This document shows positions 27,360-35,828 of a stretch of 64,000 bases of DNA, piece by piece. The stretch spans positions 1 to 64,000 of the forward strand of contig NZ_DASTPW010000055.1 in the NCBI RefSeq assembly GCF_035762065.1, in the 5' to 3' direction. How positions within the stretch are numbered: position 1 is the first letter of the stretch; the number at the start of each line of letters is the position of its first letter. The notes beneath the pieces were generated by a model that made no database searches, was not told the origin of the DNA, and saw only the letters and a program-made list of their open reading frames with translations. The stretch comes from Methylibium sp035762065. Lineage in GTDB: Bacteria > Pseudomonadota > Gammaproteobacteria > Burkholderiales > Burkholderiaceae_C. The position numbers and the translations under genes were made by a program.

Positions 27360-29360
27360 TCACTTGTAGAGCACCTGCGGCAGCCACAGGCCGATTTCAG
27401 GGAACACGTACAGCAGCACGATCGCGACGATCTGGATGCCCATGAAGGGCAGCATGCCCGCGAAGATCTGGTTCAGCGTCACGTGCCGCGGTGCCACGCC
27501 CTTCAGATAGAACGCGCTCATCGCGACGGGCGGGCTCAGGAAGGCCGTCTGCAGGTTGAGCGCGACCAGCAGCCCGAAGAACAGCGGATCGACGCCGAAG
27601 TTGTCGAGCAGCGGGATGAAGATCGGCATGAAGATCACGATGATCTCGGTCCACTCGAGCGGCCAGCCGAGGATGAAGATGATCACCTGGCTGAGGATCA
27701 AGAACTCGGTCTTGGTGAGGTTCATGCCGAGCACCCAGCGCTCGACCAGTTCCTGCCCGCCCAGCAGCGCGAAAGCCGCCGAGAAGATCGCCGAGCCGAC
27801 GAACAGCCAGCACACCATCGCGCTCGTCTTCGCGGTGAGGAAGACGCTCTCCTTGACGATGCCGAAGTTCAGCTGCTTGTAGGCCGCGGCGAGCACGAAG
27901 CCGCCGAAGGCACCCACCGCCGCCGCCTCGGTGGGCGTGGCGAGGCCGAAGACGATGGAGCCGAGCACCGCGAGGATCAGGATCAGCAGGGGGAAGAAGC
28001 TGGCGAGCAGCATCTTGAAGATCTCGAAGCGCGCGAAGCTGAGCAGCGCATAGAAGCCGAGCAGCGCGACGAGGCCGACGCCGGTGCCGATCCACCAGCC
28101 GCGCGGGGCTTCGCCCGGCTTAGCGGCCGGCGCGTTGCCGGCACCGGCCGAGGGTGCGCCGGCGCCGGGCGGCTCGGCCAGACCGCCGCCGGACGGCGCC
28201 GCGCTCGAAGTGCCTGACGATCCCGGCGGCTCGGCCAGACCGCCGGTGGCTGGCGCCGCTGCCCCCGGCGGCTCCTTCAAGCCATCGGCACTCGGCGGCT
28301 CCTGCAGGCCCCCGGCCGACGGGGGCTCCTGCAGACCGCCGCGCTCGGCCGGCGCGGCCGCGCCGATCGGCTGCAGCGCGGGCGGCGCGGCCGTGGCCGT
28401 CGCCCCACCGGGATAGCTCATCCACGCGACCGCCGCGAACAGCAGCGCCGGCAGCAGCATCAGCCCGAGCTGGCCGAGCAGGTAGCCGCTGGACACCCCC
28501 GCGTTGCTGCGTCCCTTCAGCGCGCCGAGCACCGCCGGCAGCGCGCGCTTCGCATGCGTCGCGCCCACGTCGAGCAGCGGCTTGGGCAGCGGCACGAAGC
28601 GTTGCTCGGCGGTCAGCGGCGGCATCAGCGCCGGCTTCAGCTTCGCGAGCACGATCACGTAGACGATGTAGAGCCCGGCGAGCATCAGCCCGGGGAAGAA
28701 GGCGCCCGCGTAGAGCTTGACCACCGAGACGCCCGCGGTCGCGCCGTAGACGATCAGCAGTACCGACGGCGGGATCAGGATGCCCAGGCAGCCGCCGGCG
28801 GTGATCGCGCCCGACGAGACGCGCACGTCGTAGCCGCCGCGCAGCATCTGCGGCAGCGCGAGCAGCCCCATCAGCGTGACCACCGCGCCGACGATGCCGG
28901 TGGCGGTGGCGAACACGGCGCAGGTGACTAGCGTCGCGACCGCGAGCGAGCCCGGCACGCGCGCGAGCGAAAGATGGAGGCTCTTGAACAGCTTCTCGAT
29001 CAGGTTCGCGCGCTCGACCAGGTAGCCCATGAAGACGAACAGCGGGATCGAGATCAGCACATCGTTGGCCATCACCGAGAACGCACGCTGCACCATCAGG
29101 TCGAGCGTCTGCGTCACCGCGCCGCCGACGCTCTGCCCGCCCGAGTGGTAGGCGAAGAACGCGAACAGCATGCCCATGCCCATCAGCGTGAACGCGGTGG
29201 GGAAGCCCAGCATGATCGCGACGACCACCAGCGAGAGCATCAGCAGACCGTAGTGGCCGTTGGTCATCACCGGCACCGAGACGACCATGCCGAGCACGGC
29301 CGCGACGATCAGCCCCATCAACGTGAAGCCGAACCACAATTCCTTGCGCAGCGCGATCAC
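27360..29360 (-). CDS. TRAP transporter large permease (DctM-like) with repeat insert
   Basis: This is the ion-coupled large subunit of a tripartite organic-acid importer. The product is 666 residues against about 430 for typical DctM. The N-terminal half shows ITAGGCLGILIPPSV, and the C-terminal half PTEAAAVGAFGGFV and LNLQTAFLSPPVAMSAFYLKG. Between them, at about residues 316-420, is a Pro/Gly/Ala-rich stretch with five GGLxEPP-type units (341, 350, 359, 373 and 392), flanked by extra hydrophobic segments. The start chosen is a GTG whose bases overlap the small-subunit TGA (GTGA). The gene lies in the order DctP, DctQ, DctM on the minus strand. Confidence 0.93.
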   Translation of the reverse strand: MIALRKELWFGFTLMGLIVAAVLGMVVSVPVMTNGHYGLLMLSLVVVAIMLGFPTAFTLMGMGMLFAFFAYHSGGQSVGGAVTQTLDLMVQRAFSVMANDVLISIPLFVFMGYLVERANLIEKLFKSLHLSLARVPGSLAVATLVTCAVFATATGIVGAVVTLMGLLALPQMLRGGYDVRVSSGAITAGGCLGILIPPSVLLIVYGATAGVSVVKLYAGAFFPGLMLAGLYIVYVIVLAKLKPALMPPLTAEQRFVPLPKPLLDVGATHAKRALPAVLGALKGRSNAGVSSGYLLGQLGLMLLPALLFAAVAWMSYPGGATATAAPPALQPIGAAAPAERGGLQEPPSAGGLQEPPSADGLKEPPGAAAPATGGLAEPPGSSGTSSAAPSGGGLAEPPGAGAPSAGAGNAPAAKPGEAPRGWWIGTGVGLVALLGFYALLSFARFEIFKMLLASFFPLLILILAVLGSIVFGLATPTEAAAVGAFGGFVLAAAYKQLNFGIVKESVFLTAKTSAMVCWLFVGSAIFSAAFALLGGQELVERWVLGMNLTKTEFLILSQVIIFILGWPLEWTEIIVIFMPIFIPLLDNFGVDPLFFGLLVALNLQTAFLSPPVAMSAFYLKGVAPRHVTLNQIFAGMLPFMGIQIVAIVLLYVFPEIGLWLPQVLYK

Positions 29361-29977
29361 TTGGTGCCTTCCTTGCTGACGACCAGGCGGTCGAGCGCTT
29401 CGATGTCGGCGTCCTTCACGTGGACCATCTCCTTGAGCTTGTCCACGTCCACCTCCTCCACGTCGCCCTCGCGCGCCGGCCACGCGCCCGCGCGCAGGCA
29501 GATCACGCAGCGCGCGATCTCCACCAGCCCCTGCAACAGCAGGATCGCGCCGGCGAAGGGGATCACGAACTTGAACGGGTAGACCGGGATCGGGTCGGCG
29601 TTGAAGGTCTGCTCGCGGATCGCGAGCGACTCGTTCGCGTAGGTCCAGCCGGCCCAGGTGAGTGCGACGATGCCGGGCAGGAAGAACACGATGTACAGCG
29701 CCAGGTCGATCGCGGCCTGCGTGCGCGGCCTGAAGAAGCCGTAGAGCACGTCGCCGCGCACATGGCCCGACTTGGAAAGCGTGTACGCGCCGGCCGTCAT
29801 GAACAGCGTGCCGTACAGCATGATCTGCGCATCGAGCACCCAGGCGTGCGGCTTGTTCAGCGCATAGCGGGAGAACACCTCCCAGGTGATCAGCAGCGTG
29901 AGGCCGACCACCGTCCACGCGCACGCCTTGCCGATCCAGGTGGAGAAACGGTCCACCGCCAGCAGCCAGTTCTGCAT
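29357..29977 (-). CDS. TRAP transporter small permease (DctQ-like)
   Basis: The 206-residue protein has four membrane segments with the DctQ pattern: VVGLTLLITWEVFSRYALNKPHAWVLDAQIMLYGTLFMTAGAYTLSKSGHVRGDVLY. It pairs with the large permease. The hydrophilic C-terminal tail (about 40 residues, acidic) is longer than usual. The ATG at 29977 is preceded by a strong GGAGG site, and the longer upstream frame was rejected for that reason. It lies between the binding protein and the large permease. Confidence 0.92.
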   Translation of the reverse strand: MQNWLLAVDRFSTWIGKACAWTVVGLTLLITWEVFSRYALNKPHAWVLDAQIMLYGTLFMTAGAYTLSKSGHVRGDVLYGFFRPRTQAAIDLALYIVFFLPGIVALTWAGWTYANESLAIREQTFNADPIPVYPFKFVIPFAGAILLLQGLVEIARCVICLRAGAWPAREGDVEEVDVDKLKEMVHVKDADIEALDRLVVSKEGTK

Positions 29978-30061
29978 CGCTCCTCCCTCAACGAAGAGGG
30001 CGCCTCGCGGCGCCCTGCTCCTCACAACACCCCGGTCATTCGCACTGTCGCCGCCCACCAG

Positions 30062-30110
30062 GCAGCTGCCGCGGACCCGGCTTCGCCGGGCCGCTGACGC
30101 CACGGGGCGG
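30062..30110. repeat. Partial GC-rich repeat between TRAP genes
   Basis: GCTGCCGCGGACCCGGCTTCGCCGGGCCGCTGACGCCA contains a CCCGGC-TTCG-GCCGGG hairpin and resembles the left part of the inverted repeats at 20648 and 35748. It lies between the binding-protein and small-permease genes and may reduce read-through or stabilise the first cistron. Confidence 0.5.
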
Positions 30111-31241
30111 TCAGCTCTTGCGGAAGTAGTGGTTCCAGGCCATCTTGAAGTCGACCAGGTAGTCGTTCTGCCACTGGCCGGCGCGCTGCGCGAAGGCCTT
30201 CTGCGAATCGAGCACCTTCTTGAAGAGCGGGTTCTCGCCCGACTTCTTCGCGACCGTCTTGTCCCAGGCCTCGAGCTGCGCGCGCAGCACCGCGTCGGGC
30301 GTCTTGTAGAAGGAGACGCCGGCCTTCTTGAGCTCGGCGTAGTCCTTCGAGTTGCGGTCGATCGCCTTCCAGCTCATGTCGGCGCTGGCCGCCTGCACCG
30401 CGTAGTCGATGATCTTCTTCAGCTCGGGCGCGAGCGCGTTGTACTTGCCCTTGTTGAACAGGATCTCGAACTGCTCGGTGCTCTGGTGGAAGCTCTGCAG
30501 CATGCAGTTCTTGACCACGTCGGGGAAGCCGAGCAGCTTGTCGGAGCTGGCGTTGTTGAACTCGGCGCCGTCGATCAACCCGCGGTCGAGCGCAGGCACG
30601 ATCTCCCCGCCGGGCAGCGGGTTCACCGCGGCGCCCATCTCGGTGTAGATGTCCACGGCCAGGCCGACGGTGCGGAACTTCTGGCCCTTCAGGTCGTCGG
30701 TCTTGGCGATCGGCTTCTTGAACCAGCCGAAGGGCTGCGTGGGCATCGGGCCGTAGAGGAACGACACCACGTCGAAGCTCAGCGACTTGTAGATCTCCTC
30801 GAGCAGCTGCTCGCCGCCGCCGTAGTTGTGCCAGGCCAGCAGCATGTTCGGATCCATGCCGTAGCCCGGGCCCGAGCCCCACAGCGCGAGCGCCGAGTTC
30901 TTGCCGTAGTGGTAGGCCACGACGCCGTGGCCGCCGTCGAGCGTGCCCTTGTTGACCGCCTCGAGCAGCTGGAAGGCCGGCACCACTGAACCCGCCGGCA
31001 GCACCTCGATCTTCAGGCGGCTGCCCGCCATGTCGTTCACCTTCTTGGCGAAGTCGTTCGCGTACTCGTGGAAGATGTCCTTCGCCGGCCAGGTGCTCTG
31101 GAACCGCAGCGAAGTCGTCTGCGCCACCGAGACCATCGGCGCGGCCATCGCGGTGGCGCCGACCGCGCCGGCCGAGGCGGTCTTCAGAAAGCGGCGGCGC
31201 TGCTGAGCCGTCTTGAGGGCCTTGGGTGTCTTCGCGGTCAT
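30111..31241 (-). CDS. TRAP substrate-binding protein (TakP-like) with Tat signal
   Basis: This periplasmic binding protein feeds the adjacent TRAP permeases. The 376-residue product begins with a twin-arginine signal (RRRFLKTASAGAVGATAMAAP). The mature part has ALDRGLIDGAEFNNASSDKLLGFPDVVKNC and FHQSTEQFEILFN, features shared with 2-oxo-acid and lactate binders of the TakP/lactate group. That makes a monocarboxylate or 2-oxo acid the best guess; the ligand cannot be fixed here. It is the first gene of the transporter operon. The 200 bases upstream hold its probable promoter, which I could not define. Confidence 0.92.
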   Translation of the reverse strand: MTAKTPKALKTAQQRRRFLKTASAGAVGATAMAAPMVSVAQTTSLRFQSTWPAKDIFHEYANDFAKKVNDMAGSRLKIEVLPAGSVVPAFQLLEAVNKGTLDGGHGVVAYHYGKNSALALWGSGPGYGMDPNMLLAWHNYGGGEQLLEEIYKSLSFDVVSFLYGPMPTQPFGWFKKPIAKTDDLKGQKFRTVGLAVDIYTEMGAAVNPLPGGEIVPALDRGLIDGAEFNNASSDKLLGFPDVVKNCMLQSFHQSTEQFEILFNKGKYNALAPELKKIIDYAVQAASADMSWKAIDRNSKDYAELKKAGVSFYKTPDAVLRAQLEAWDKTVAKKSGENPLFKKVLDSQKAFAQRAGQWQNDYLVDFKMAWNHYFRKS

Positions 31242-31448
31242 GCCTGTCTCCTGTGAATGCTTGAAGGACTGCGCGTGCGTGCGTGGCCGCGCCTTGTTGC
31301 GAAATCTTAGGGAGACGGGTTCCGCGGTCAGGCTGTCGTAAACCCGGGGCGGTTCGGTCAGGCTCGGGTAAGCGCCGTGGGCATCGACGCCCGGCGCAGA
31401 GGGTTTGCGCGGAGCCGAGGACGCCTGCGCGACACCGCGCGCGCACCG

Positions 31449-32579
31449 TCAGGCCAGCGCCCGCGCGATGAGGATCTTCTGCACGTCGGACGTGCCTTCG
31501 TAGATCTGGCAGACGCGCACGTCGCGCCAGATCCGTTCGACCGGGAAGTCGCTGACGTAGCCGTAGCCGCCGTGCACCTGGATGGCTTCGCTGCAGACGC
31601 GCTCGGCCATCTCGCTCGCGAACAGCTTCGCCATGGCCGCTTCCTTCAGGCAGGGCCGGCCCGCGTCCTTCAGGCTCGCCGCGTGATGGATCAGCGAGCG
31701 CGCCGCTTCGATCTTCGTGGCCATCTCGGCCAGCCGGAACTGCAGCGCCTGGTGCTCGAAGATGGGCCGGCCGAAGGCGACGCGCTCCTTGCTGTAGGCG
31801 AGCGCGGCCTCGAACGCCGCGCGCGCCATGCCGACCGCCTGTGAGGCGATGCCGATGCGCCCGCCCTCCAGCCCCGACAGCGCGATCTTCAGGCCCTGCC
31901 CTTCCTCACCGAGCCGGTTCGCGGCGGGGACGCGCACGCCCTGGAAGACGACCTGCGCCGTGTCGCTCGCGTGCTGGCCGGCCTTGTCCTCGAGGCGGGC
32001 GACGGTGTAGCCCGGCGTGCCTGTCGGCACGACGAAGGCGCTGATGCCGCGCTTGCCCGCCGACTTGTCCGTCACGGCCATCACGATCGCGACGTCGCCG
32101 TGCTTGCCGCTGGTGATGAACTGCTTGACGCCGTCGAGCACGTAGTCGTCGCCCTCGCGCACGGCGGTCGTCCGCAGGCCGTCGGCCTGCGAGCCGACGT
32201 GCGGCTCGGTCAGGCAAAACGCGCCCAGCATCTCGCCGCGGGCCAGCGGCCTGAGCCAGCGCTCCTTCTGCGCATCGTCGCCCCACGCCAGCAGGATCGA
32301 GCAGACCGGGCAGTTGTTGACGCTGACGATCGTGCTGGTGGCGCCGTCGCCGGCGGCGATCTCCTCGAGGATCAGCGAAAGGCTCAGGTGGTCGAGCCCC
32401 GCGCCGCCCCAGGCCTCGGGCACCGCGACGCCGTAGCAGCCGAGCGCGGCGAGGCCCCGCAGCGCTTCGGCAGGGAAGTGATGGCTCTTGTCCCAGGCCG
32501 CGGCGTTCGGCGCGATCTCGGCGCGCACGTAGTCGCGCACCGCGTCCTGGATCGCATGGTGGTGTTCGCTCAGCAGCAT
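31449..32579 (-). CDS. Short-chain acyl-CoA dehydrogenase
   Basis: The 376-residue FAD enzyme of beta-oxidation type has the signatures CLTEPHVGSQADGLRTTA and, near the end, QVHGGYGYVSDFPVERIWRDVRVCQIYEGTSDVQKILIAR, the classic short/branched-chain ACAD end with the glutamate of the EGTS motif. It passes electrons to ETF. The gene follows the SDR gene by 19 bases in a minus-strand group with MaoC and thiolase. This suggests a small oxidation pathway, but the substrate is unknown. Confidence 0.93.
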   Translation of the reverse strand: MLLSEHHHAIQDAVRDYVRAEIAPNAAAWDKSHHFPAEALRGLAALGCYGVAVPEAWGGAGLDHLSLSLILEEIAAGDGATSTIVSVNNCPVCSILLAWGDDAQKERWLRPLARGEMLGAFCLTEPHVGSQADGLRTTAVREGDDYVLDGVKQFITSGKHGDVAIVMAVTDKSAGKRGISAFVVPTGTPGYTVARLEDKAGQHASDTAQVVFQGVRVPAANRLGEEGQGLKIALSGLEGGRIGIASQAVGMARAAFEAALAYSKERVAFGRPIFEHQALQFRLAEMATKIEAARSLIHHAASLKDAGRPCLKEAAMAKLFASEMAERVCSEAIQVHGGYGYVSDFPVERIWRDVRVCQIYEGTSDVQKILIARALA

Positions 32580-32598
32580 CGCGAACTCGCGGCGCGCG

Positions 32599-33264
32599 TC
32601 ACCACGCGATCGGCGAGCCGTCGTGGTTGAGGAAGCGGCCGTGCTCGCCGGGCGTGAGCGCGGCCAGCGTGCGGCGCAGGCTGCTCACGCTCTCCTCGAC
32701 GCTCAGGTCGGCGCCCGCGCCGCCCATGTCGGTGCGCACCCAGCCGGGATGGAAGGCGACGCAGGTCGCGCGGCCGGCGTAGTCGATCGAAACGTCCTTC
32801 AGCACCGAATTCACCGCGGCCTTCGACGCGCGATAGAGCCAGCCGAAATTGGCGGCGCGCTCGCCAATGGAGCCCATGCGCGACGAGATCACCGCGAGCT
32901 TCGCGCCGGGCGCGAGCGCCTCGCGCAGCGACGGCAGCACGCGCATCGCGCCGAGCACGTTGGCATGCATCGTCGCGTCGAACACCGACTGCTCCGGCGG
33001 TTGCAGGCCGCGGCTGTCCTGGCCGTAGACGCCGGCGTTGTAGACCGCGACGTCGAAGCGGGCGCCGTCGATCGGCCAGGCGAGCCGCGCACAGGATGCG
33101 GCGTCGGTCACGTCGAGCGCCAGCGCCTCGGCCCCGAGCGCGCGCAGCCTGGCGAGGCCCGCCTCGTCGCGCGCGGTCGCGGTGACCCGCGCGCCTGCGG
33201 CGCGGTATTGCCGCACGAACTCGAAACCGATGCCGCGCGAAGCGCCGACGATGAGCACGTTCAT
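32599..33264 (-). CDS. SDR-family oxidoreductase
   Basis: The 221-residue Rossmann enzyme starts MNVLIVGASRGIGFEFVRQY (GASRGIG cofactor motif), has YNAGVYG in place of NNAG, and a catalytic YRASK tail (WLYRASKAAVN). A GGAGC ribosome-binding site precedes the ATG at 33264; the longer upstream frame runs into the LysE gene. Proteins like this are NAD(P)H-dependent reductases of unknown substrate, often seen near beta-oxidation genes. Confidence 0.92.
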   Translation of the reverse strand: MNVLIVGASRGIGFEFVRQYRAAGARVTATARDEAGLARLRALGAEALALDVTDAASCARLAWPIDGARFDVAVYNAGVYGQDSRGLQPPEQSVFDATMHANVLGAMRVLPSLREALAPGAKLAVISSRMGSIGERAANFGWLYRASKAAVNSVLKDVSIDYAGRATCVAFHPGWVRTDMGGAGADLSVEESVSSLRRTLAALTPGEHGRFLNHDGSPIAW

Positions 33265-33278
33265 GAAAGCTCCTTCGA

Positions 33279-33935
33279 TCAAGCGCCGGGCCGGCTCGCC
33301 GCCGCGAGGCGCAAGGCCAGCGCGGCAAACAGCGCGCCGCCGATCGCCTGCAGCACGCGCGCCGCCCGCGCCGAGCCGAAGCGGCGCAGCCGGGTCGCGA
33401 CCGCCACCACGCCCACGAGGAAGACCGCGCCCTGCGCGATCCCGATCAGGCCCAGCAAGACGAAGGCGAGCCCCTTGTTCGGCGCGTCGGCGGCGATGAA
33501 CTGCGGCAGGAAGGCGAGGAAGAACAACGCGACCTTCGGGTTCAGCACATTGGTCAGCAGGCCGGCGCGGAAATCGGCCCACCCCGACCGCGGCGCGGCG
33601 GCTTCCGGCGCCGCCGCCGCGTCGCCGCCCGCCCACGCGCGGCGCAGCATGCCGATCGCAAGCCACAGCAGGTAGGCCGCGCCGATCCAGCGCAGCGTCT
33701 CGAAGGCCAGGGCGGAAACGGCGAGCAGCGCCGCGAGCCCGAGCGCCGCCGCCAAGGTGTGCACGAGACAGCCGGCGCTGATGCCGGCCGCCGCGGCAAG
33801 CCCGGCGCGCGCGCCGCCTTGCAGGGTGCGCGTCAGCGTCAACAGCAGGTCCGCACCGGGCGTCGCGTTGAGCACGAACACCGCGACGAAAAAGAGCGGC
33901 AGATCCTGCAGCCCCATGAAGGCAAGCTGGCTCAT
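33279..33935 (-). CDS. LysE/RhtB-family exporter
   Basis: The 218-residue membrane protein has about six hydrophobic segments and family motifs NATPGADLLLTLTRTLQGGARAGLAAAAGISAGCLVHT and LLTNVLNPKVALFFLAFLPQFI. The family exports amino acids or small metabolites. The ATG at 33935 was preferred over a TTG seven codons upstream. It lies 14 bases before the SDR gene. Confidence 0.92.
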   Translation of the reverse strand: MSQLAFMGLQDLPLFFVAVFVLNATPGADLLLTLTRTLQGGARAGLAAAAGISAGCLVHTLAAALGLAALLAVSALAFETLRWIGAAYLLWLAIGMLRRAWAGGDAAAAPEAAAPRSGWADFRAGLLTNVLNPKVALFFLAFLPQFIAADAPNKGLAFVLLGLIGIAQGAVFLVGVVAVATRLRRFGSARAARVLQAIGGALFAALALRLAAASRPGA

Positions 33936-33989
33936 CGCTTCAAGCCACCCCGCCAAGGGAGCGGCCGAGCCGCGACGGCTCGGTCGACA

Positions 33990-34481
33990 TCACGGCGCCG
34001 CGCGCACCAGCAACGCGGTGCGCGCGACCAGCGCCGGCTGCGGCGCGAAACGCGCCGTGTGCACGTCGCCGCTCAGCACCAGCACATGCCCGGCCTGGCG
34101 CTGGTTCCACGAGACCTCGTCGACGCGCCAGCGCAGCTCGGCCTCTTCCTCGGCGAACACCGGATGCTTGAACGCGAAGTTGACGTGCAGCACGAGCACC
34201 TCGGTGGGCCGCACGCTCTCGCGCGGGCGCGAGAAGTAGCTGGTCGCCAGGCTCAGCAGCATCGCGCTGGTGTGCTGGCCGCTGGCGATCACCTCGCGGA
34301 AGCTGAACTGCGCGGCGCGTTCGTCGTGCAGCGGGTTGGTGTCGCCGCAGGCGCGCGCGAAGGCGGCGATGTCGGCGCTGCGGTAGCGGTCGGTGCGGCG
34401 GAACTCGAGGCCGACGGACGCGGGCGTCGCCGGCCAGGCTTCGCGGCCCTCGGCCGGGGCGGAGCGGGTGGGAGCGTTCAA
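33990..34481 (-). CDS. MaoC-like (R)-specific enoyl-CoA hydratase
   Basis: This hot-dog-fold hydratase is about 163 residues long and carries the hydratase-2 motif AFARACGDTNPLHDERAAQ, with the Asp and His catalytic pair, plus SGQHTSAML. No ATG is available upstream in this frame; the likely start is TTG at 34481, eight bases after the thiolase stop. Its place after a thiolase and before an acyl-CoA dehydrogenase suggests a hydration step in the same pathway. The start is uncertain. Confidence 0.82.
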   Translation of the reverse strand: MNAPTRSAPAEGREAWPATPASVGLEFRRTDRYRSADIAAFARACGDTNPLHDERAAQFSFREVIASGQHTSAMLLSLATSYFSRPRESVRPTEVLVLHVNFAFKHPVFAEEEAELRWRVDEVSWNQRQAGHVLVLSGDVHTARFAPQPALVARTALLVRAAP

Positions 34482-34488
34482 GCGGCGC

Positions 34489-35688
34489 TCAGACCAGTTC
34501 CACCGCCATCGCGGTCGCCTCGCCGCCGCCGATGCACAGCGCGGCGACGCCCTTCGTCCTGCCCAGCTTCCGGAGCGCGCCGAGCAGCGTGACGACGATG
34601 CGCGCGCCGCTTGCGCCGATCGGGTGGCCCAGCGCGCAGGCACCGCCGTGCACGTTGACGATGCCATGCGGCAGCTCGAACTCGTGCATCGCCGCCATCG
34701 TCACCGCGGCGAAGGCTTCGTTGATCTCCCAGAGATCGACCTCCTTCGCGGCCCAGCCCGTCTTCTTCAAGACCTTCTCGATCGCACCGACCGGCGCGGT
34801 GGTGAACCACTCGGGCGCGTTCGCATGCACGGCGTGCGCGCGGATGCGCGCGATCGGCCGCAGGCCGCGCTGCCCGGCGGTGGACTCGCGCATCAGCACC
34901 AGCGCCGCGGCGCCGTCGGAGATGCTCGACGAGGTGGCGGCGGTGATCGCACCATCCTTCGTGAACGCGGCCTTCAGGCCGGGGATCTTGTCCGGCTTGG
35001 CCTTGAAGGGCTGCTCGTCCTTCGCGATCGTCAGCTCGCCGGTCTTGCCGGACAGCACGACCGGAGCCATCTCCCAGTCGAAGCTGCCGTCGCGGTTGGC
35101 CGCGATCGCGCGCTCGGTCGAGGCGATCGCGAAGGCGTCCATCGCCTCGCGGGTGAAGCCGTACTTGCCGACGCACTGCTCGGCGAACACGCCCATCGCC
35201 TTGCCACCCCCGTTGGGCAACTTTTCGTAGGCATCTTCGAGGCCATCCAGCGCCATGTGGTCGTACAGCGGCGTCGAGCCGTACTTCACGCCCTTGCGCG
35301 CGAAGCCGAGGTGCGGCGCGTTGGTCATGCTCTCCATGCCGCCGGCGACGATGGCGTTCGCGCTTCCGGCCGTGAGCATGTCGGCGCCGAACATCATCGC
35401 GCGCATCCCCGAGCCGCACATCTTGCTGAGGGTGACGGCGCCGGTCGAATCGGGCAGGCCGGCGCGGCGCATCGCCTGGCGTGCCGGCGCCTGGCCCTGG
35501 CCGGCCATCAGGCAGTTGCCGAACAGCACCTCGTCGATCGCGTCGCCCGGCACGCCGGCGCGCTCGACCGCCGCCTTGATCGCGACCGCGCCCAGCTCCC
35601 AGGCCGCGAGCGCCGCGAAGTCGCCGAGCAGGCCGCCGATCGGCGTGCGCGCGGCGGAGACGATGACGATGGGGTCGCGGGTCGACAT
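34489..35688 (-). CDS. Acetyl-CoA C-acyltransferase (thiolase)
   Basis: The 399-residue thiolase has the nucleophile Cys in LSKMCGSGMRAMM, the segment NVHGGACALGHPIGASGARI with the catalytic His, and the C-terminal CIGGGEATAM with the acid/base Cys. It can condense or cleave acetoacetyl-CoA or 3-ketoacyl-CoAs. It is the first gene of the minus-strand group with MaoC, LysE, SDR and acyl-CoA dehydrogenase. It could also handle the acetoacetate made by HMG-CoA lyase, although no CoA transferase is present in the window. Confidence 0.94.
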   Translation of the reverse strand: MSTRDPIVIVSAARTPIGGLLGDFAALAAWELGAVAIKAAVERAGVPGDAIDEVLFGNCLMAGQGQAPARQAMRRAGLPDSTGAVTLSKMCGSGMRAMMFGADMLTAGSANAIVAGGMESMTNAPHLGFARKGVKYGSTPLYDHMALDGLEDAYEKLPNGGGKAMGVFAEQCVGKYGFTREAMDAFAIASTERAIAANRDGSFDWEMAPVVLSGKTGELTIAKDEQPFKAKPDKIPGLKAAFTKDGAITAATSSSISDGAAALVLMRESTAGQRGLRPIARIRAHAVHANAPEWFTTAPVGAIEKVLKKTGWAAKEVDLWEINEAFAAVTMAAMHEFELPHGIVNVHGGACALGHPIGASGARIVVTLLGALRKLGRTKGVAALCIGGGEATAMAVELV

Positions 35689-35747
35689 GGCGGACTCCTT
35701 GACTTAAACAAGCGGATCGATCCGTGAACGGCACCGATCCCACGAGC

Positions 35748-35820
35748 GGCCGCCGCGGATCCGGCTATGCCGGGACGCCAGCGGCGCCCCTCGAGGGGAG
35801 CGGCGAAGCCGCAACGGGGT
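35748..35820. repeat. Intergenic GC-rich repeat, copy D (inverted)
   Basis: This inverted copy lies between aceK and the thiolase: CCGCCGCGGATCCGGCTATGCCGG, then CGCCAGCGGCGCCCCTCGAGGGGAGCGGCGAAGCCGCAACGGG as separate arms. It ends seven bases before the aceK stop and may serve as a shared transcription boundary. Confidence 0.7.
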
Positions 35821-35828
35821 GGTCGACA

